From positions 1-64,000 of the forward strand of contig NZ_JALJQZ010000010.1 in assembly GCF_022968395.1 (NCBI RefSeq): DNA of 64,000 nt, written 5' to 3'. Position numbers and translations under genes: made by a program. Positions within the stretch are counted from its first letter, which is position 1. The number at the start of each line of letters is the position of its first letter. This DNA comes from Affinirhizobium lemnae (GTDB lineage: Bacteria > Pseudomonadota > Alphaproteobacteria > Rhizobiales > Rhizobiaceae). The notes beneath the pieces are model-generated. The model was given only the letters and a program-made list of their open reading frames with translations, did no database searches and had not been told where the DNA came from. Shown here in pieces: positions 7,343 through 14,561 of this stretch.

Positions 7343-9018
7343 ACATGCAATCGCCCTCCATCGCCCAGCGCGCCGCTCTTTATCTCCGTGTCTCGACCAC
7401 CCGCCAGGCCGAACATGACGTCTCCATCCCCGATCAACGTAAACAGGGCGAAGCGTATTGCGCCTCGCGCGGGTACGAACTGGTCGAAACCTTCGTCGAG
7501 GCCGGCGCATCCGCCACCAACGATCGGCGTCCGGAATTTCAGCGCATGATCGAAGCGGGCACGACCAAACCGGCCCCCTTCGATGTCGTCGTGGTCCACT
7601 CGTTCAGCCGCTTCTTCCGCGATCACTTCGAACTGGAATTCTACGTCCGCAAGCTCGCCAAGAATGGCGTGAAGCTCGTCTCCATCACGCAGGAGATGGG
7701 TGACGATCCGATGCACGTCATGATGCGGCAGATCATGGCGCTGTTCGACGAGTACCAATCGAAGGAGAACGCCAAGCACGTCCTGCGCGCCATGAACGAG
7801 AACGCGAGGCAGGGCTTTTGGAATGGCGCGCGGCCGCCGATCGGCTATCGTATCATCGCTGCCGAACAGCGTGGGTCGAAGACCAAGAAGAAGCTGGAGA
7901 TCGACCCGCTGCACGCGGAAACGGTCCGGCTCATCTATCGCCTGTTCCTGGAAGGCGATGGCATCTCTGGCCCGAAAGGCGTCAAGGCAATTACCACCTA
8001 CCTGAATGAACGCCGCATTTTTACCCGCGATGGCGGGAAATGGGGCTTGGCGCAAATCCACGCCATCCTGACCCGCACGACCTATATCGGCGAGCACAGG
8101 TTCAATACCCGGTCTTTCAAGAATCGCGAGAAGAAGCCGGAGAGCGAAGTAGCGATCATGGCGGTTCCATCGCTGATCGATCGCGACATCTTCGATGCGG
8201 TTCAGGCCCGCCTCAAGTCCCGCAACCCGATGGTGATCCCATCGCGGGTCACGAGCGGTCCGACGCTCCTGACTGGCATCTGCTTCTGCGCAAAGTGCGG
8301 CGGGGCGATGACAATGCGTACCGGCAAGGGCAGCGCGGGCGGCATGTATCGCTATTACACCTGCTCCACCAAGGCCCGGCAGGGAAAGGCTGGTTGCGAA
8401 GGTCGCTCGATCCCGATGGACAGGCTCGACCATCTGGTCGCCAGCCATCTCGAAGAACGCCTGCTACAGCCAAAGCGGTTGGAGACGATCCTTTCCAGCC
8501 TTCTCGACCGCCGGCAGGAGCGAACCGAACGCCGTCGCGAACATCTGGCGGATCTCCACCGGCGAATCACGGAGACCGATCAGCGGTTGGGCCGGCTCTA
8601 TGACGCGATCGAATCAGGCGTGGCCGCGCTCGACGATGTGGGCCTCAAGGACCGCATCGCCGGCCTCAAGGCGATCCGGGACCAGGCGGCGGCCGATGCC
8701 GAGCGGATACGGGCGACGCTCGACGGCTCGGGCGACAGGGCCGTGACACCGGACATGATCGACACGCTGTCTGCCGCGGCGCGCGGTAGCCTGCGGATCG
8801 AAGGAGGCGGCTATCGGCGGGATTACCTGCGCGCCTTCGCGCAACGCGTCGAGGTCGCGGACGATGAAATTCGCATCATGGGGACGAAATCGGAACTGCT
8901 GCAAACGCTCGTCGCCGCTTCCAGCGTGGAATCGGCGGCAATCGGCGTTCGCAGTTCTGTACTGAAATGGCGCACCCGAAGAGATTCGAAAACCTTCAGA
9001 GAGCGCCCATTTCACTGA
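7339..9018 (+). CDS. Large serine recombinase
   Basis: The 559-residue product has the serine recombinase catalytic domain (LYLRVSTTRQ with the nucleophile at Ser19, and the Arg-containing SFSRFFRDHFELE segment). A recombinase domain follows (about 170-290), then a zinc ribbon (CFCAKCGGAM near residue 316 and a later Cys pair) and a coiled-coil end. This is the phiC31/TP901 type that integrates and excises mobile elements. The final codons run into the 25-bp tRNA-Arg-derived repeat at 8966-8990, and the last nine residues and stop are encoded by DNA of the neighbouring element. The gene overlaps the HTH gene by 4 bp. It may be the ICE integrase. Confidence 0.9.
   Translation: MNMQSPSIAQRAALYLRVSTTRQAEHDVSIPDQRKQGEAYCASRGYELVETFVEAGASATNDRRPEFQRMIEAGTTKPAPFDVVVVHSFSRFFRDHFELEFYVRKLAKNGVKLVSITQEMGDDPMHVMMRQIMALFDEYQSKENAKHVLRAMNENARQGFWNGARPPIGYRIIAAEQRGSKTKKKLEIDPLHAETVRLIYRLFLEGDGISGPKGVKAITTYLNERRIFTRDGGKWGLAQIHAILTRTTYIGEHRFNTRSFKNREKKPESEVAIMAVPSLIDRDIFDAVQARLKSRNPMVIPSRVTSGPTLLTGICFCAKCGGAMTMRTGKGSAGGMYRYYTCSTKARQGKAGCEGRSIPMDRLDHLVASHLEERLLQPKRLETILSSLLDRRQERTERRREHLADLHRRITETDQRLGRLYDAIESGVAALDDVGLKDRIAGLKAIRDQAAADAERIRATLDGSGDRAVTPDMIDTLSAAARGSLRIEGGGYRRDYLRAFAQRVEVADDEIRIMGTKSELLQTLVAASSVESAAIGVRSSVLKWRTRRDSKTFRERPFH
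8966..8990. repeat. Left attachment-site repeat (25 bp, copy of tRNA-Arg 3' end)
   Basis: These 25 bases are identical to 21053-21077, which cover the CCA end, acceptor strand and part of the T arm of the tRNA-Arg gene. Sequence diverges on both sides of the match. A tRNA 3'-end copy in direct orientation about 12.1 kb from the intact tRNA beside an integrase is the usual signature of att sites. The copy lies within the 3' end of the serine recombinase gene. Confidence 0.88.
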
Positions 9019-9095
9019 TTTCGTTGGAGAATTTTCCCTGCCAACTGTTGTCTGTGTACCAATGTGGTGGACCACCCGTCAAGGGTTGACGTGCC

Positions 9096-9482
9096 TTATT
9101 CCGGTCCTCCCGCAGCCGCCTTCTTCATCTTGGCGGCCTCACGTACCTCTTGAATGTAGGTGAATGCCGTAAACGCCAGCCTCACTGGAAAGTCGGCAGG
9201 CCATACATCAGGAAGCTCAGGGGCGGCTTCATAGCGCAAAGCCTCCTCCTGCTCGACGAAGCACTCCACGCCGTCATGCATGGCTTGTAGAGTGTTCCTC
9301 GTCTCTTCGAGGATGTTGCTTGCTCTTGGCAGTCCGAAGGCCCCCATGTGGTGGATTGCGGTTAGCGTGTGGATCAACCAGTGTTCCCACTTTTTGAAGC
9401 GCTTGTGCTCGGCAGCTTTCATTCGATTTCGAGGGACAATCTTCAGCTCGACAATTTCCGCGTTGTGGTCAGTCATTCTCAT
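9096..9482 (-). CDS. Hypothetical protein of the phage-derived element
   Basis: I do not recognise this 128-residue protein. It is predicted soluble and mostly helical, with a basic N-terminus, several His and Trp residues (KKWEHWLIHTLTAIHHMG) and a Lys/Ala-rich C-terminus. The start is supported by an AAGGAAGG ribosome binding site 7 bases upstream. It is the gene closest to the left att repeat, a place where phages often carry accessory or host-modifying cargo. No function is proposed. Confidence 0.55.
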   Translation of the reverse strand: MRMTDHNAEIVELKIVPRNRMKAAEHKRFKKWEHWLIHTLTAIHHMGAFGLPRASNILEETRNTLQAMHDGVECFVEQEEALRYEAAPELPDVWPADFPVRLAFTAFTYIQEVREAAKMKKAAAGGPE

Positions 9483-9530
9483 GTTGGGCCTTCCTTGAAA
9501 TTGGTTTCGTTGTGGAACGAGGAGGTGCGC

Positions 9531-9767
9531 TTAGCGGGTAGCAAGCGTGTCCGATACAGGCTTCGAATGCCTAAGGAACATGGCGTGCATCGTTCGCAGT
9601 AGGTGCAGTTCGATGATGAGATGCTTGTGGCCCCGCCACAGCATTACGCCCCCGGCAATCCACATGGCGTCAAAGAAGCGCCCCGGTCTGGAGGACGTTA
9701 CGTCATCAGACGAGAAGAAAAAGTCACAGATGTAGGGGATGTTGAAGCTGACGATGAATGGACCCAT
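9531..9767 (-). CDS. Small hypothetical protein
   Basis: A 78-residue product without recognised family. A strong GGAGG site lies 5 bases before the ATG, which is the main reason for calling it. The sequence is rich in Phe, His and hydrophobic residues but shows no clear transmembrane helix. It lies 48 bp upstream of the 128-residue gene on the same strand and may be co-transcribed with it. Confidence 0.45.
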   Translation of the reverse strand: MGPFIVSFNIPYICDFFFSSDDVTSSRPGRFFDAMWIAGGVMLWRGHKHLIIELHLLRTMHAMFLRHSKPVSDTLATR

Positions 9768-9925
9768 GTTTGCCTCCGTTATGCTGCGTCATGCTGCTGG
9801 CAGAGGCTTATGAGTCAAACCGCAAATCCTGTAAAGATAAATAAAATCATTCACTTACGGGTTTATCGCACAGGTGGATAGATCCGGGATTGCCGCACGG
9901 GAGCTTAAGGAACGGCTTCGGTGTT

Positions 9926-9950
9926 GAAAAACTGGCCTCTCAGAGGGCCA
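9926..9950 (-). terminator. Intrinsic terminator downstream of the small serine recombinase
   Basis: On the minus strand TGGCCCTC and GAGGCCA can pair around a TGA loop with one bulged base, followed by GTTTTTC. It lies about 90 bp after the recombinase stop codon. Confidence 0.5.
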
Positions 9951-10041
9951 CTGAACCAGCCCTCATGTGTCAGCTTACGTGGCTCGCTTTGGTGATCTGC
10001 CGAAAAGCAATCGATACGCCCGGAGAGAAGCGCGGACGCGA

Positions 10042-10680
10042 TTAAGCGAGCCCCCAAGTGGCAAGCAGAGCTTCAGCCTTCGCGGGGTCTTGCTTGATGC
10101 GGAGAACGGTCTGCCTTGTGAGACCCGTCACTCTTGCAATCTCGCTGACGCTCGTCGCTCCGGTTCCGAGCATATCAATGACGGCATTGAACGACTTCCG
10201 GTCATAGCTCGGCTTTCTCCCGAGGTAGGTTTTGCCTTCCGCTTTCGCCGCCTCGATACCGGCCCGCTGGCTGGCTTTCGTTGCCTCGTGCTGTGCCTGT
10301 GCGGTTGCCGCCATGAACGCAATGAGCGCGTCTCTCACAGCCATCTGAACGGGGTCCGTGGTCGAGCCGTCAAAGGTCATGTTATTGATGACCGTGCGGA
10401 TGATGACGCCACGCCCCATGAACTCTCTGATGATGTCCGTAACGTCTTGGTAGTTTCGCCCGAGGCGGTCCACCCAGCGCACCACGAGGGTGTCACCCTT
10501 GCGCAGCATGTCGAAGAGCCGCTTGCCTTCAGGACGCTCTCTGAGGGCTGTGGATGCGCCTGAGACGCCATGGTCACTTACCACAGCGTCAATGACGAAA
10601 CCCGCCTGCTCGGCTTGTGTCTTTTGGTGATGAAGGGTCTGGTCCGCTGTCGAGACGCGGGCATAGAGGATAGTGGACAT
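10042..10680 (-). CDS. Small serine recombinase of the resolvase/invertase (Hin/Pin) family
   Basis: The 212-residue product has the full catalytic domain: ILYARVSTADQ with the nucleophile at Ser10, the conserved VVRWVDRLGRNYQD segment, and a long E helix. A C-terminal helix-turn-helix follows (about residues 160-195, ATSVSEIARVTGLTRQTVLR). Such enzymes invert or resolve DNA between short sites. The ATG at 10680 is preferred over an upstream in-frame ATG because AGGAAG lies 6 bases before it. Repeats at 10709-10755 just upstream look like its binding site. It may invert a segment or resolve element dimers. Confidence 0.9.
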   Translation of the reverse strand: MSTILYARVSTADQTLHHQKTQAEQAGFVIDAVVSDHGVSGASTALRERPEGKRLFDMLRKGDTLVVRWVDRLGRNYQDVTDIIREFMGRGVIIRTVINNMTFDGSTTDPVQMAVRDALIAFMAATAQAQHEATKASQRAGIEAAKAEGKTYLGRKPSYDRKSFNAVIDMLGTGATSVSEIARVTGLTRQTVLRIKQDPAKAEALLATWGLA

Positions 10681-10708
10681 GAAGCTTCCTGACTGACCGT
10701 ATGGATTG

Positions 10709-10755
10709 TGTCCGCAGAAATGCATGTCCGTAGAATGAAGTCAACCCTTACGGAC
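10709..10755. repeat. Candidate res/inversion site: TGTCCGYAGAA repeats
   Basis: TGTCCGCAGAA at 10709-10719 and TGTCCGTAGAA at 10725-10735 are direct repeats 16 bp apart. A partial inverted copy (TTACGGAC) follows at 10748-10755. They occupy the leader of the small serine recombinase gene, the usual place for resolvase sites that also repress the gene. Function is inferred. Confidence 0.4.
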
Positions 10756-10796
10756 GGTCTTTGTGGTCAGCATGAAGATGTACGCTGAGGTATACT

Positions 10797-11372
10797 TCAA
10801 CGGTCATCAGTCGAGCCGTGAGTAAGAAGGTTCTCCGTAATCCTGCTGCGAATGGCTTCAGCGACGAGGTCTGCCTCTTTCATAAGATCAAATACTTTTC
10901 TCCGAATTTCCCGATAACGCTCCAGTTCGTCCGCCAGCTCATTCTTCAAGTGATCATGGATGTGCTCGGGAGACTTGAGAGGCGCGAGGAAACTTTCGAT
11001 GCGAGCAGCTCTTTCTGCCTCATCAGGAGGAGCAAGCTTGGCCAACCAGTGCCGCCAGTTGTCCTTACCCTTCCGTTCATTGCAGCTACGACAACAAGGC
11101 ACTAAATTTCGGATGTAGTGCCCGTATCCCGAGAACTCACCATCAACGACCCTATTGAACACGTGGTCCCAAGTTTGCGCAGCGTCACCGCAATAAACGC
11201 AGTTGAGGTCATCTTCAGGGTCTTGGCCCAGCTCACGTAAACCGTCAGCGACTGCTAATGGAGAGTACCTGTCCTGCGGAGCGAGCGCAGAGGCAAATGC
11301 ATTCGAGAAGGTGCTCTTCCTGCTCATGACGGTGTGACGTTTAAGATACTTCTTGATGGTGTCCATTTTCAT
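10797..11372 (-). CDS. HNH endonuclease
   Basis: The 191-residue protein contains a clear HNH core: a zinc-binding CVYCGD pair (Cys58, Cys61), the catalytic TWDH (His70), and NLVPCCRSCNERKGKD with Cys94, Cys97 and Asn98. A helical C-terminal half follows. HNH proteins of this size in phages act as free-standing homing endonucleases or packaging-associated nickases; neither can be chosen here because no terminase is present. A GGAGG site lies 12 bases before the ATG, somewhat far. The gene is downstream of two candidate phage promoters at 11831-11877. Confidence 0.85.
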   Translation of the reverse strand: MKMDTIKKYLKRHTVMSRKSTFSNAFASALAPQDRYSPLAVADGLRELGQDPEDDLNCVYCGDAAQTWDHVFNRVVDGEFSGYGHYIRNLVPCCRSCNERKGKDNWRHWLAKLAPPDEAERAARIESFLAPLKSPEHIHDHLKNELADELERYREIRRKVFDLMKEADLVAEAIRSRITENLLTHGSTDDR

Positions 11373-11830
11373 ACTTGTCTCAATCCTCCGTATGCGAGCG
11401 TCGTGTATCGTAGCCGTCTGCGGATTCTAGGCCGCCTCACTGCATTAGGCAGGGCACGGGGGAAACTACAAGCAAGTCCAGTCGAGGCTGACGCTCGGAT
11501 TTTTGCCGCCAACTAAACGGCCCATTTCGGACCACGTGACGCCCTACTTCGCATTTTCCCAGATGGGGCAATAATAGCTTGGGAGACCACCTACCAACGA
11601 AGGACGTGAGGAGGCGGGGTGGTCGGTGAAAATTGCTCAATTGCATCGGAGAATAGGTGTCGGAGGATGCTGGTGGCGGTCAATCCCTCACTCCCCCTTT
11701 AGGTTATCCTTTAGGTCTCCTATCTCTCACCTCTATCTGTTCACTCTCACTATCCACTCCCATCATCAGAAATAGGATCAGGGAGAGAGAGGGTATTCTC
11801 ACATCCCCTCTCCCTCACCTATTTATCACT

Positions 11831-11853
11831 CTCTCCTAGGGTGGGCCCTAATT
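11831..11853 (-). promoter_or_regulatory. Candidate T7/K11-type phage RNA polymerase promoter
   Basis: On the minus strand the site begins AATTAGGGCCCACCCTAGGA and continues GAG. Compared from memory with the phage K11 promoter (AATTAGGGCACACTATAGGG), 18 of 23 positions agree, including the recognition half and the TAGG initiation region. It is the best match of four related sites in this element. Confidence 0.6.
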
Positions 11854-11855
11854 GA

Positions 11856-11877
11856 CGACGTTAGGTGGGCCCTAATC
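11856..11877 (-). promoter_or_regulatory. Candidate phage RNA polymerase promoter, tandem copy
   Basis: The minus-strand sequence GATTAGGGCCCACCTAACG shares 13 consecutive bases (ATTAGGGCCCACC) with the site at 11831-11853, which starts 24 bp further along. The initiation half is less conserved, so this may be a weak promoter or a degenerated duplicate. Confidence 0.45.
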
Positions 11878-11904
11878 ACCTGTGGTCTGTCCGTCGTGCG
11901 GCAA

Positions 11905-12459
11905 TCAAGCGGGCCACTTGTAGGCATTGTGTCCGATCAAGTCCAACGAACCATCAAGAGGGCGTGTCATATCGACCGTCGTGGCCATCTCACCGCCATC
12001 GGTGAAAGCACTTTGAAATGCCGCCATCTCGACGGTCCATCCGCGTTTGTGAGCAATATTGACCAGAGGGATAAAATCGCGGTCGCCTGACGCGATAACA
12101 AGAACTCCTGTATTTGGGCCGGTCGCAACGGCAAGGGTCCCCTGAGCGACGAGCTCCGTATCCACAGCCTTCTCTTTGTTCTGGGAGTCGCGGTCATGGG
12201 TGATGACTTCAAAGCCACCGTTCTTGGCCATTTCCCAGACATCGTCTTTCGGCGGCGGACGAGAACCTACCAGAAAGGCGGCGTGGATGTTTCGCCCATT
12301 CGCAAGCACCTTCAGGAGCTTGGCAAAGTCAATACGCCACGACGGATCGGCGGGACGCTTGCCGCCAGCTTCAGCAGGTAATTGCCCCTTGCGAAACGCC
12401 GAAGCCTTCTGGCCCTCAATGAATATATTCGAGTTGTCCACAAGTATGATGCAGTCCAT
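11905..12459 (-). CDS. NYN-domain (LabA/DUF88-like) PIN-fold nuclease
   Basis: The 184-residue product is one NYN domain. It has the first acidic residue in ILVDNSNIF (Asp8), the central acidic KAVDTELV (Asp100) and the SGDRDFIPLV motif (Asp126, Asp128), which together form the metal site of PIN-like ribonucleases. Family members are RNases or degenerate RNA-binding proteins. A strong GGGAGGA site lies just before the ATG. The stop codon of a preceding interrupted frame (12469) abuts this ribosome binding site, suggesting an operon. In a phage element it could act on host or competitor RNA, but this is speculation. Confidence 0.85.
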   Translation of the reverse strand: MDCIILVDNSNIFIEGQKASAFRKGQLPAEAGGKRPADPSWRIDFAKLLKVLANGRNIHAAFLVGSRPPPKDDVWEMAKNGGFEVITHDRDSQNKEKAVDTELVAQGTLAVATGPNTGVLVIASGDRDFIPLVNIAHKRGWTVEMAAFQSAFTDGGEMATTVDMTRPLDGSLDLIGHNAYKWPA

Positions 12460-12468
12460 GGTTCCTCC

Positions 12469-12804
12469 CTACCTGTGTCTGATGGATGTATCATTAATCG
12501 AAGGTAAGAAACTGTCTAGCTGCCAGCACAACTTGCACCGACTTTTATTGACACCCTGTTTGTACACGTCCACCCAAGTGTCCACCTTAGGACCACCAGT
12601 GAACTTCTTACAGGACTTCCTCAGCTCGGCATTGGCCTCATAGTGGTCTTGAGCTGTCTTCCGGGTGTCCTTGCTATCTCCGCAGTGTCTTCGGAGTGCC
12701 AGCTAAATTACCTGTTGATGGCATTCGGCCATCACCCGGCCCCACTCCGCTAGAGTGACTACAAGAACGAGGGTCACGGTAAGCACCACCGTGGCCCTCA
12801 CCAT
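12469..12804 (-). pseudogene. Small membrane-protein frame interrupted by an in-frame amber codon
   Basis: From the ATG at 12804 a 33-codon frame encodes a membrane-type N-terminus (LTVTLVLVVTLAEWGRVMAE). It meets TAG at 12703-12705 and then stays open for 77 more codons to TAG at 12469. The second part looks protein-like (DHYEANAELRKSCKKF, a CKLC pair) and stops just before the NYN gene's ribosome binding site. One membrane helix followed by a charged helical domain resembles phage lysis accessory proteins (spanins) in outline only. It may be a nonsense-inactivated gene, a readthrough gene, or chance. No good ribosome binding site precedes the ATG. Confidence 0.35.
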
Positions 12805-12870
12805 TTTCTGACGTGTTGTGGGCTTAAGTAATATACCTACGTACCCCCCTAAGCGGCCTCAAACGGTCCA

Positions 12871-13512
12871 TCAAGAGAACCAAAGTGAACCGGGCTTCCT
12901 CTTCAATTGCGCTTCCCTGCATTCCTTCCATCTGGCCTTTTCCCTCTGACGCTCCCCAAGATAGCGGCTCACGAGCTGCTGACTGACATCAAGGATCGTG
13001 GCAATGTCGGAATGGCTGAGCCTCGGGAAGAAGTGGTTCAGCCACGAGACCATCTCCGTGACCTCCATGTCTGGCGGGTTGTCTTCGCGATGTGCAAACC
13101 GTTCGCGGATAGAACGTCTGTAGCTGTTCCGACCGTCTCGGAAGCTTTCCAATGCCGCTTTGGCTTCCGCCACCGGACCATTCTCTTTCAGCTCAAGCGA
13201 GCTTGTTGCTTGAGACCACCGCTCCGCTATCCAGTCTCTGGCAAGAGGGCTGATGACATCAAAAGGAATGGTCCCCTTCGCTTGAATGCGTTTGCCCCAA
13301 CCTTTGGCCGTCACCCATGGGCAGAGCCTATGACGATGTTGTCTTCCCCCGCCTTCGATTTGCAGAAAGTCCATGTGCCGAAGGATGATCCTAATGCGGC
13401 GAGGGCCGACTGAGTGAAGTTCCGCCAGTTCAGTGATGGTGATCCAATCCCCGTCTTCGACAAGGACAAGTTCCCCGGTCTTTCTATCGAGGAGCTGGGA
13501 GGTATAGAGCAT
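12871..13512 (-). CDS. Phage-type protein with predicted DNA-binding region
   Basis: I do not recognise a named family for this 213-residue protein. It begins with a short beta segment, then ITITELAELHSVGPRRIRII, which looks like a helix-turn-helix. The C-terminal part has a second HTH-like stretch (SHSDIATILDVSQQLVSRYL) and a basic tail. This two-HTH outline suits a transcriptional regulator. The ATG at 13512 was preferred over a longer frame because TAGGA precedes it at good spacing and the extension would overlap the terminator at 13536-13568. Confidence 0.6.
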   Translation of the reverse strand: MLYTSQLLDRKTGELVLVEDGDWITITELAELHSVGPRRIRIILRHMDFLQIEGGGRQHRHRLCPWVTAKGWGKRIQAKGTIPFDVISPLARDWIAERWSQATSSLELKENGPVAEAKAALESFRDGRNSYRRSIRERFAHREDNPPDMEVTEMVSWLNHFFPRLSHSDIATILDVSQQLVSRYLGERQREKARWKECREAQLKRKPGSLWFS

Positions 13513-13535
13513 GTGTGATCCTACGGTTGTTGGAA

Positions 13536-13568
13536 ACAAAAAGCCCCCGCTCTGGTGAGAACGGGGGC
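13536..13568 (-). terminator. Intrinsic terminator after the second Rha/KilAC gene
   Basis: On the minus strand GCCCCCG pairs with CGGGGGC around a 12-base loop and is followed by TTTTTG. It lies about 40 bp beyond the stop codon of the gene at 13607-14335. Confidence 0.85.
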
Positions 13569-13606
13569 GCTGAGGGTGGGTGATGAGGAGATGAACGAGA
13601 GCTGAC

Positions 13607-14335
13607 TTAGGTGGATGTGGTCGGGCGTCCCATCTCATCGCAGCCCTTGCGCATGGTCAGCTTGCCAGCCTCGTAGAGCTGCACCAGCAGTGCCTTGCCT
13701 TCCGCCGTGGGGAAGATGTCTACGCTGCCGAACTCAGCCAGCGCCTTCTCGGTGAAGACGTTGCGGTGCTTGGCATAGACGCGATAGGTGCCGCCCTGCT
13801 TGTAGAAGTAGCCGAGCCGCATCAGGTCTTTCTTGATGGCTTTCTGGTTAATGCCGTCCAGCGTGCGGATGAACCGGCTGAGGCTGTGGTTGTGGGAGAC
13901 TACGCGCTCGGCAATAGCAAGCTGAGGCTTGGCCTCTTCGAACTTTTGCTCGGCTAACTGCTTCGCTTTCCACTCAGCAGCCCACGCAATAGCGGCCTCT
14001 GCCGGGTCTGCGAAGTTGGGTATTGAAAGCATGGTGACCGGCTGGTGCGTGTCCTTAGCTTCCAGTTCCATCCACCTGTCGATGATGCGGGTGCGGAGAG
14101 TGACCGAATAGCCGGAGACGAGGATGAGGGTTTCCCGCTTGGGGAGTAGGTATTCAAGCGAAGGGCGGCCACCAGTAGAAGGGACGACCTTTTCTTCAAG
14201 TTTGAGGGAAAGCTCTTGCGCCATGTTACGAACATCACGGCGAACGTTATCGTGTGTCTTGCCGGTCAGCTCTGCGATTTCACGGCTGGACATGGTGAGA
14301 GTGGAAGCGGTGTTCAGGTTCACCATCTGGTTCAT
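13607..14335 (-). CDS. Rha family regulator / phage antirepressor with KilAC-like C-terminus
   Basis: The 242-residue protein has an N-terminal Rha-type domain (MSSREIAELTGKTHDNVRRD, then the RPSLEYLLPKRETLILVSGY region). Its C-terminal domain has the antirepressor KilAC pattern (KKDLMRLGYFYKQGGTYRVY). Such proteins control phage development, often by opposing a repressor. Of two nearby ATGs the one at 14335 was chosen because AAGGA is 8 bases away, against only 2 bases for the ATG at 14341. It has its own terminator, like the other Rha gene at 18457-18894, suggesting independently acquired units. Confidence 0.8.
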   Translation of the reverse strand: MNQMVNLNTASTLTMSSREIAELTGKTHDNVRRDVRNMAQELSLKLEEKVVPSTGGRPSLEYLLPKRETLILVSGYSVTLRTRIIDRWMELEAKDTHQPVTMLSIPNFADPAEAAIAWAAEWKAKQLAEQKFEEAKPQLAIAERVVSHNHSLSRFIRTLDGINQKAIKKDLMRLGYFYKQGGTYRVYAKHRNVFTEKALAEFGSVDIFPTAEGKALLVQLYEAGKLTMRKGCDEMGRPTTST

Positions 14336-14517
14336 TTGCATTTTCCTTGAAGTCAGGTGCGTAAAGACGCTGGGTTCAGTGGTGATTGCGGTTTGCCCAC
14401 GCGCCGTTCAGGTCACGCAGGGTCGAAGCCGAGGGGATGTTGATGAGCTGTTCCAGAAGCCACGGCAGCGCGGCCCAGAAGGACCACGAGCCAACAGGAA
14501 AGAGGCTGGGATGATCA

Positions 14518-14552
14518 GCACCCCCGGAGCTTTTACTCCGAGGGATGCTTTT
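14518..14552. terminator. Stem-loop directly downstream of the gp16-like gene
   Basis: GCA-CCCCCGGAG and CTCCGAGGGATGC pair with one bulge around a TTTTA loop. Four T residues follow on the plus strand, whereas the minus strand, used by the genes here, lacks a T run after the stem. It could be a phage polymerase terminator or an RNA processing signal. Confidence 0.4.
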
Positions 14553-14561
14553 GATACTGCC

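Larger units (their letters stand above)
1..8990. mobile_element. Right end of an integrative and conjugative element (trb type)
   Basis: The segment holds a collinear run of mating-pair formation genes (trbE 3' part through trbI), then a DUF2274 gene, a toxin-antitoxin pair and a large serine recombinase. This layout is typical of rhizobial and sphingomonad ICEs. The left boundary lies outside the window. The right boundary is placed at the 25-bp tRNA-Arg-derived repeat that falls inside the 3' end of the recombinase gene. No origin of transfer, relaxase or coupling protein gene is visible here, so those should lie to the left. That this is an ICE and not an integrated plasmid fragment is inference from the gene content and the adjoining att repeat. 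Confidence 0.75.
11373..11904. other. Gene-free region: purine-rich leader behind two candidate phage promoters
   Basis: I see no convincing gene in this 532-bp stretch. Read on the minus strand it starts with two promoter-like sites (11856-11877 and 11831-11853). A strongly purine-rich transcript leader follows with a tandem ACCTAAAGG repeat near 11693-11715. It runs to the HNH gene. It may act as a long untranslated leader or encode small RNA. Confidence 0.5.
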
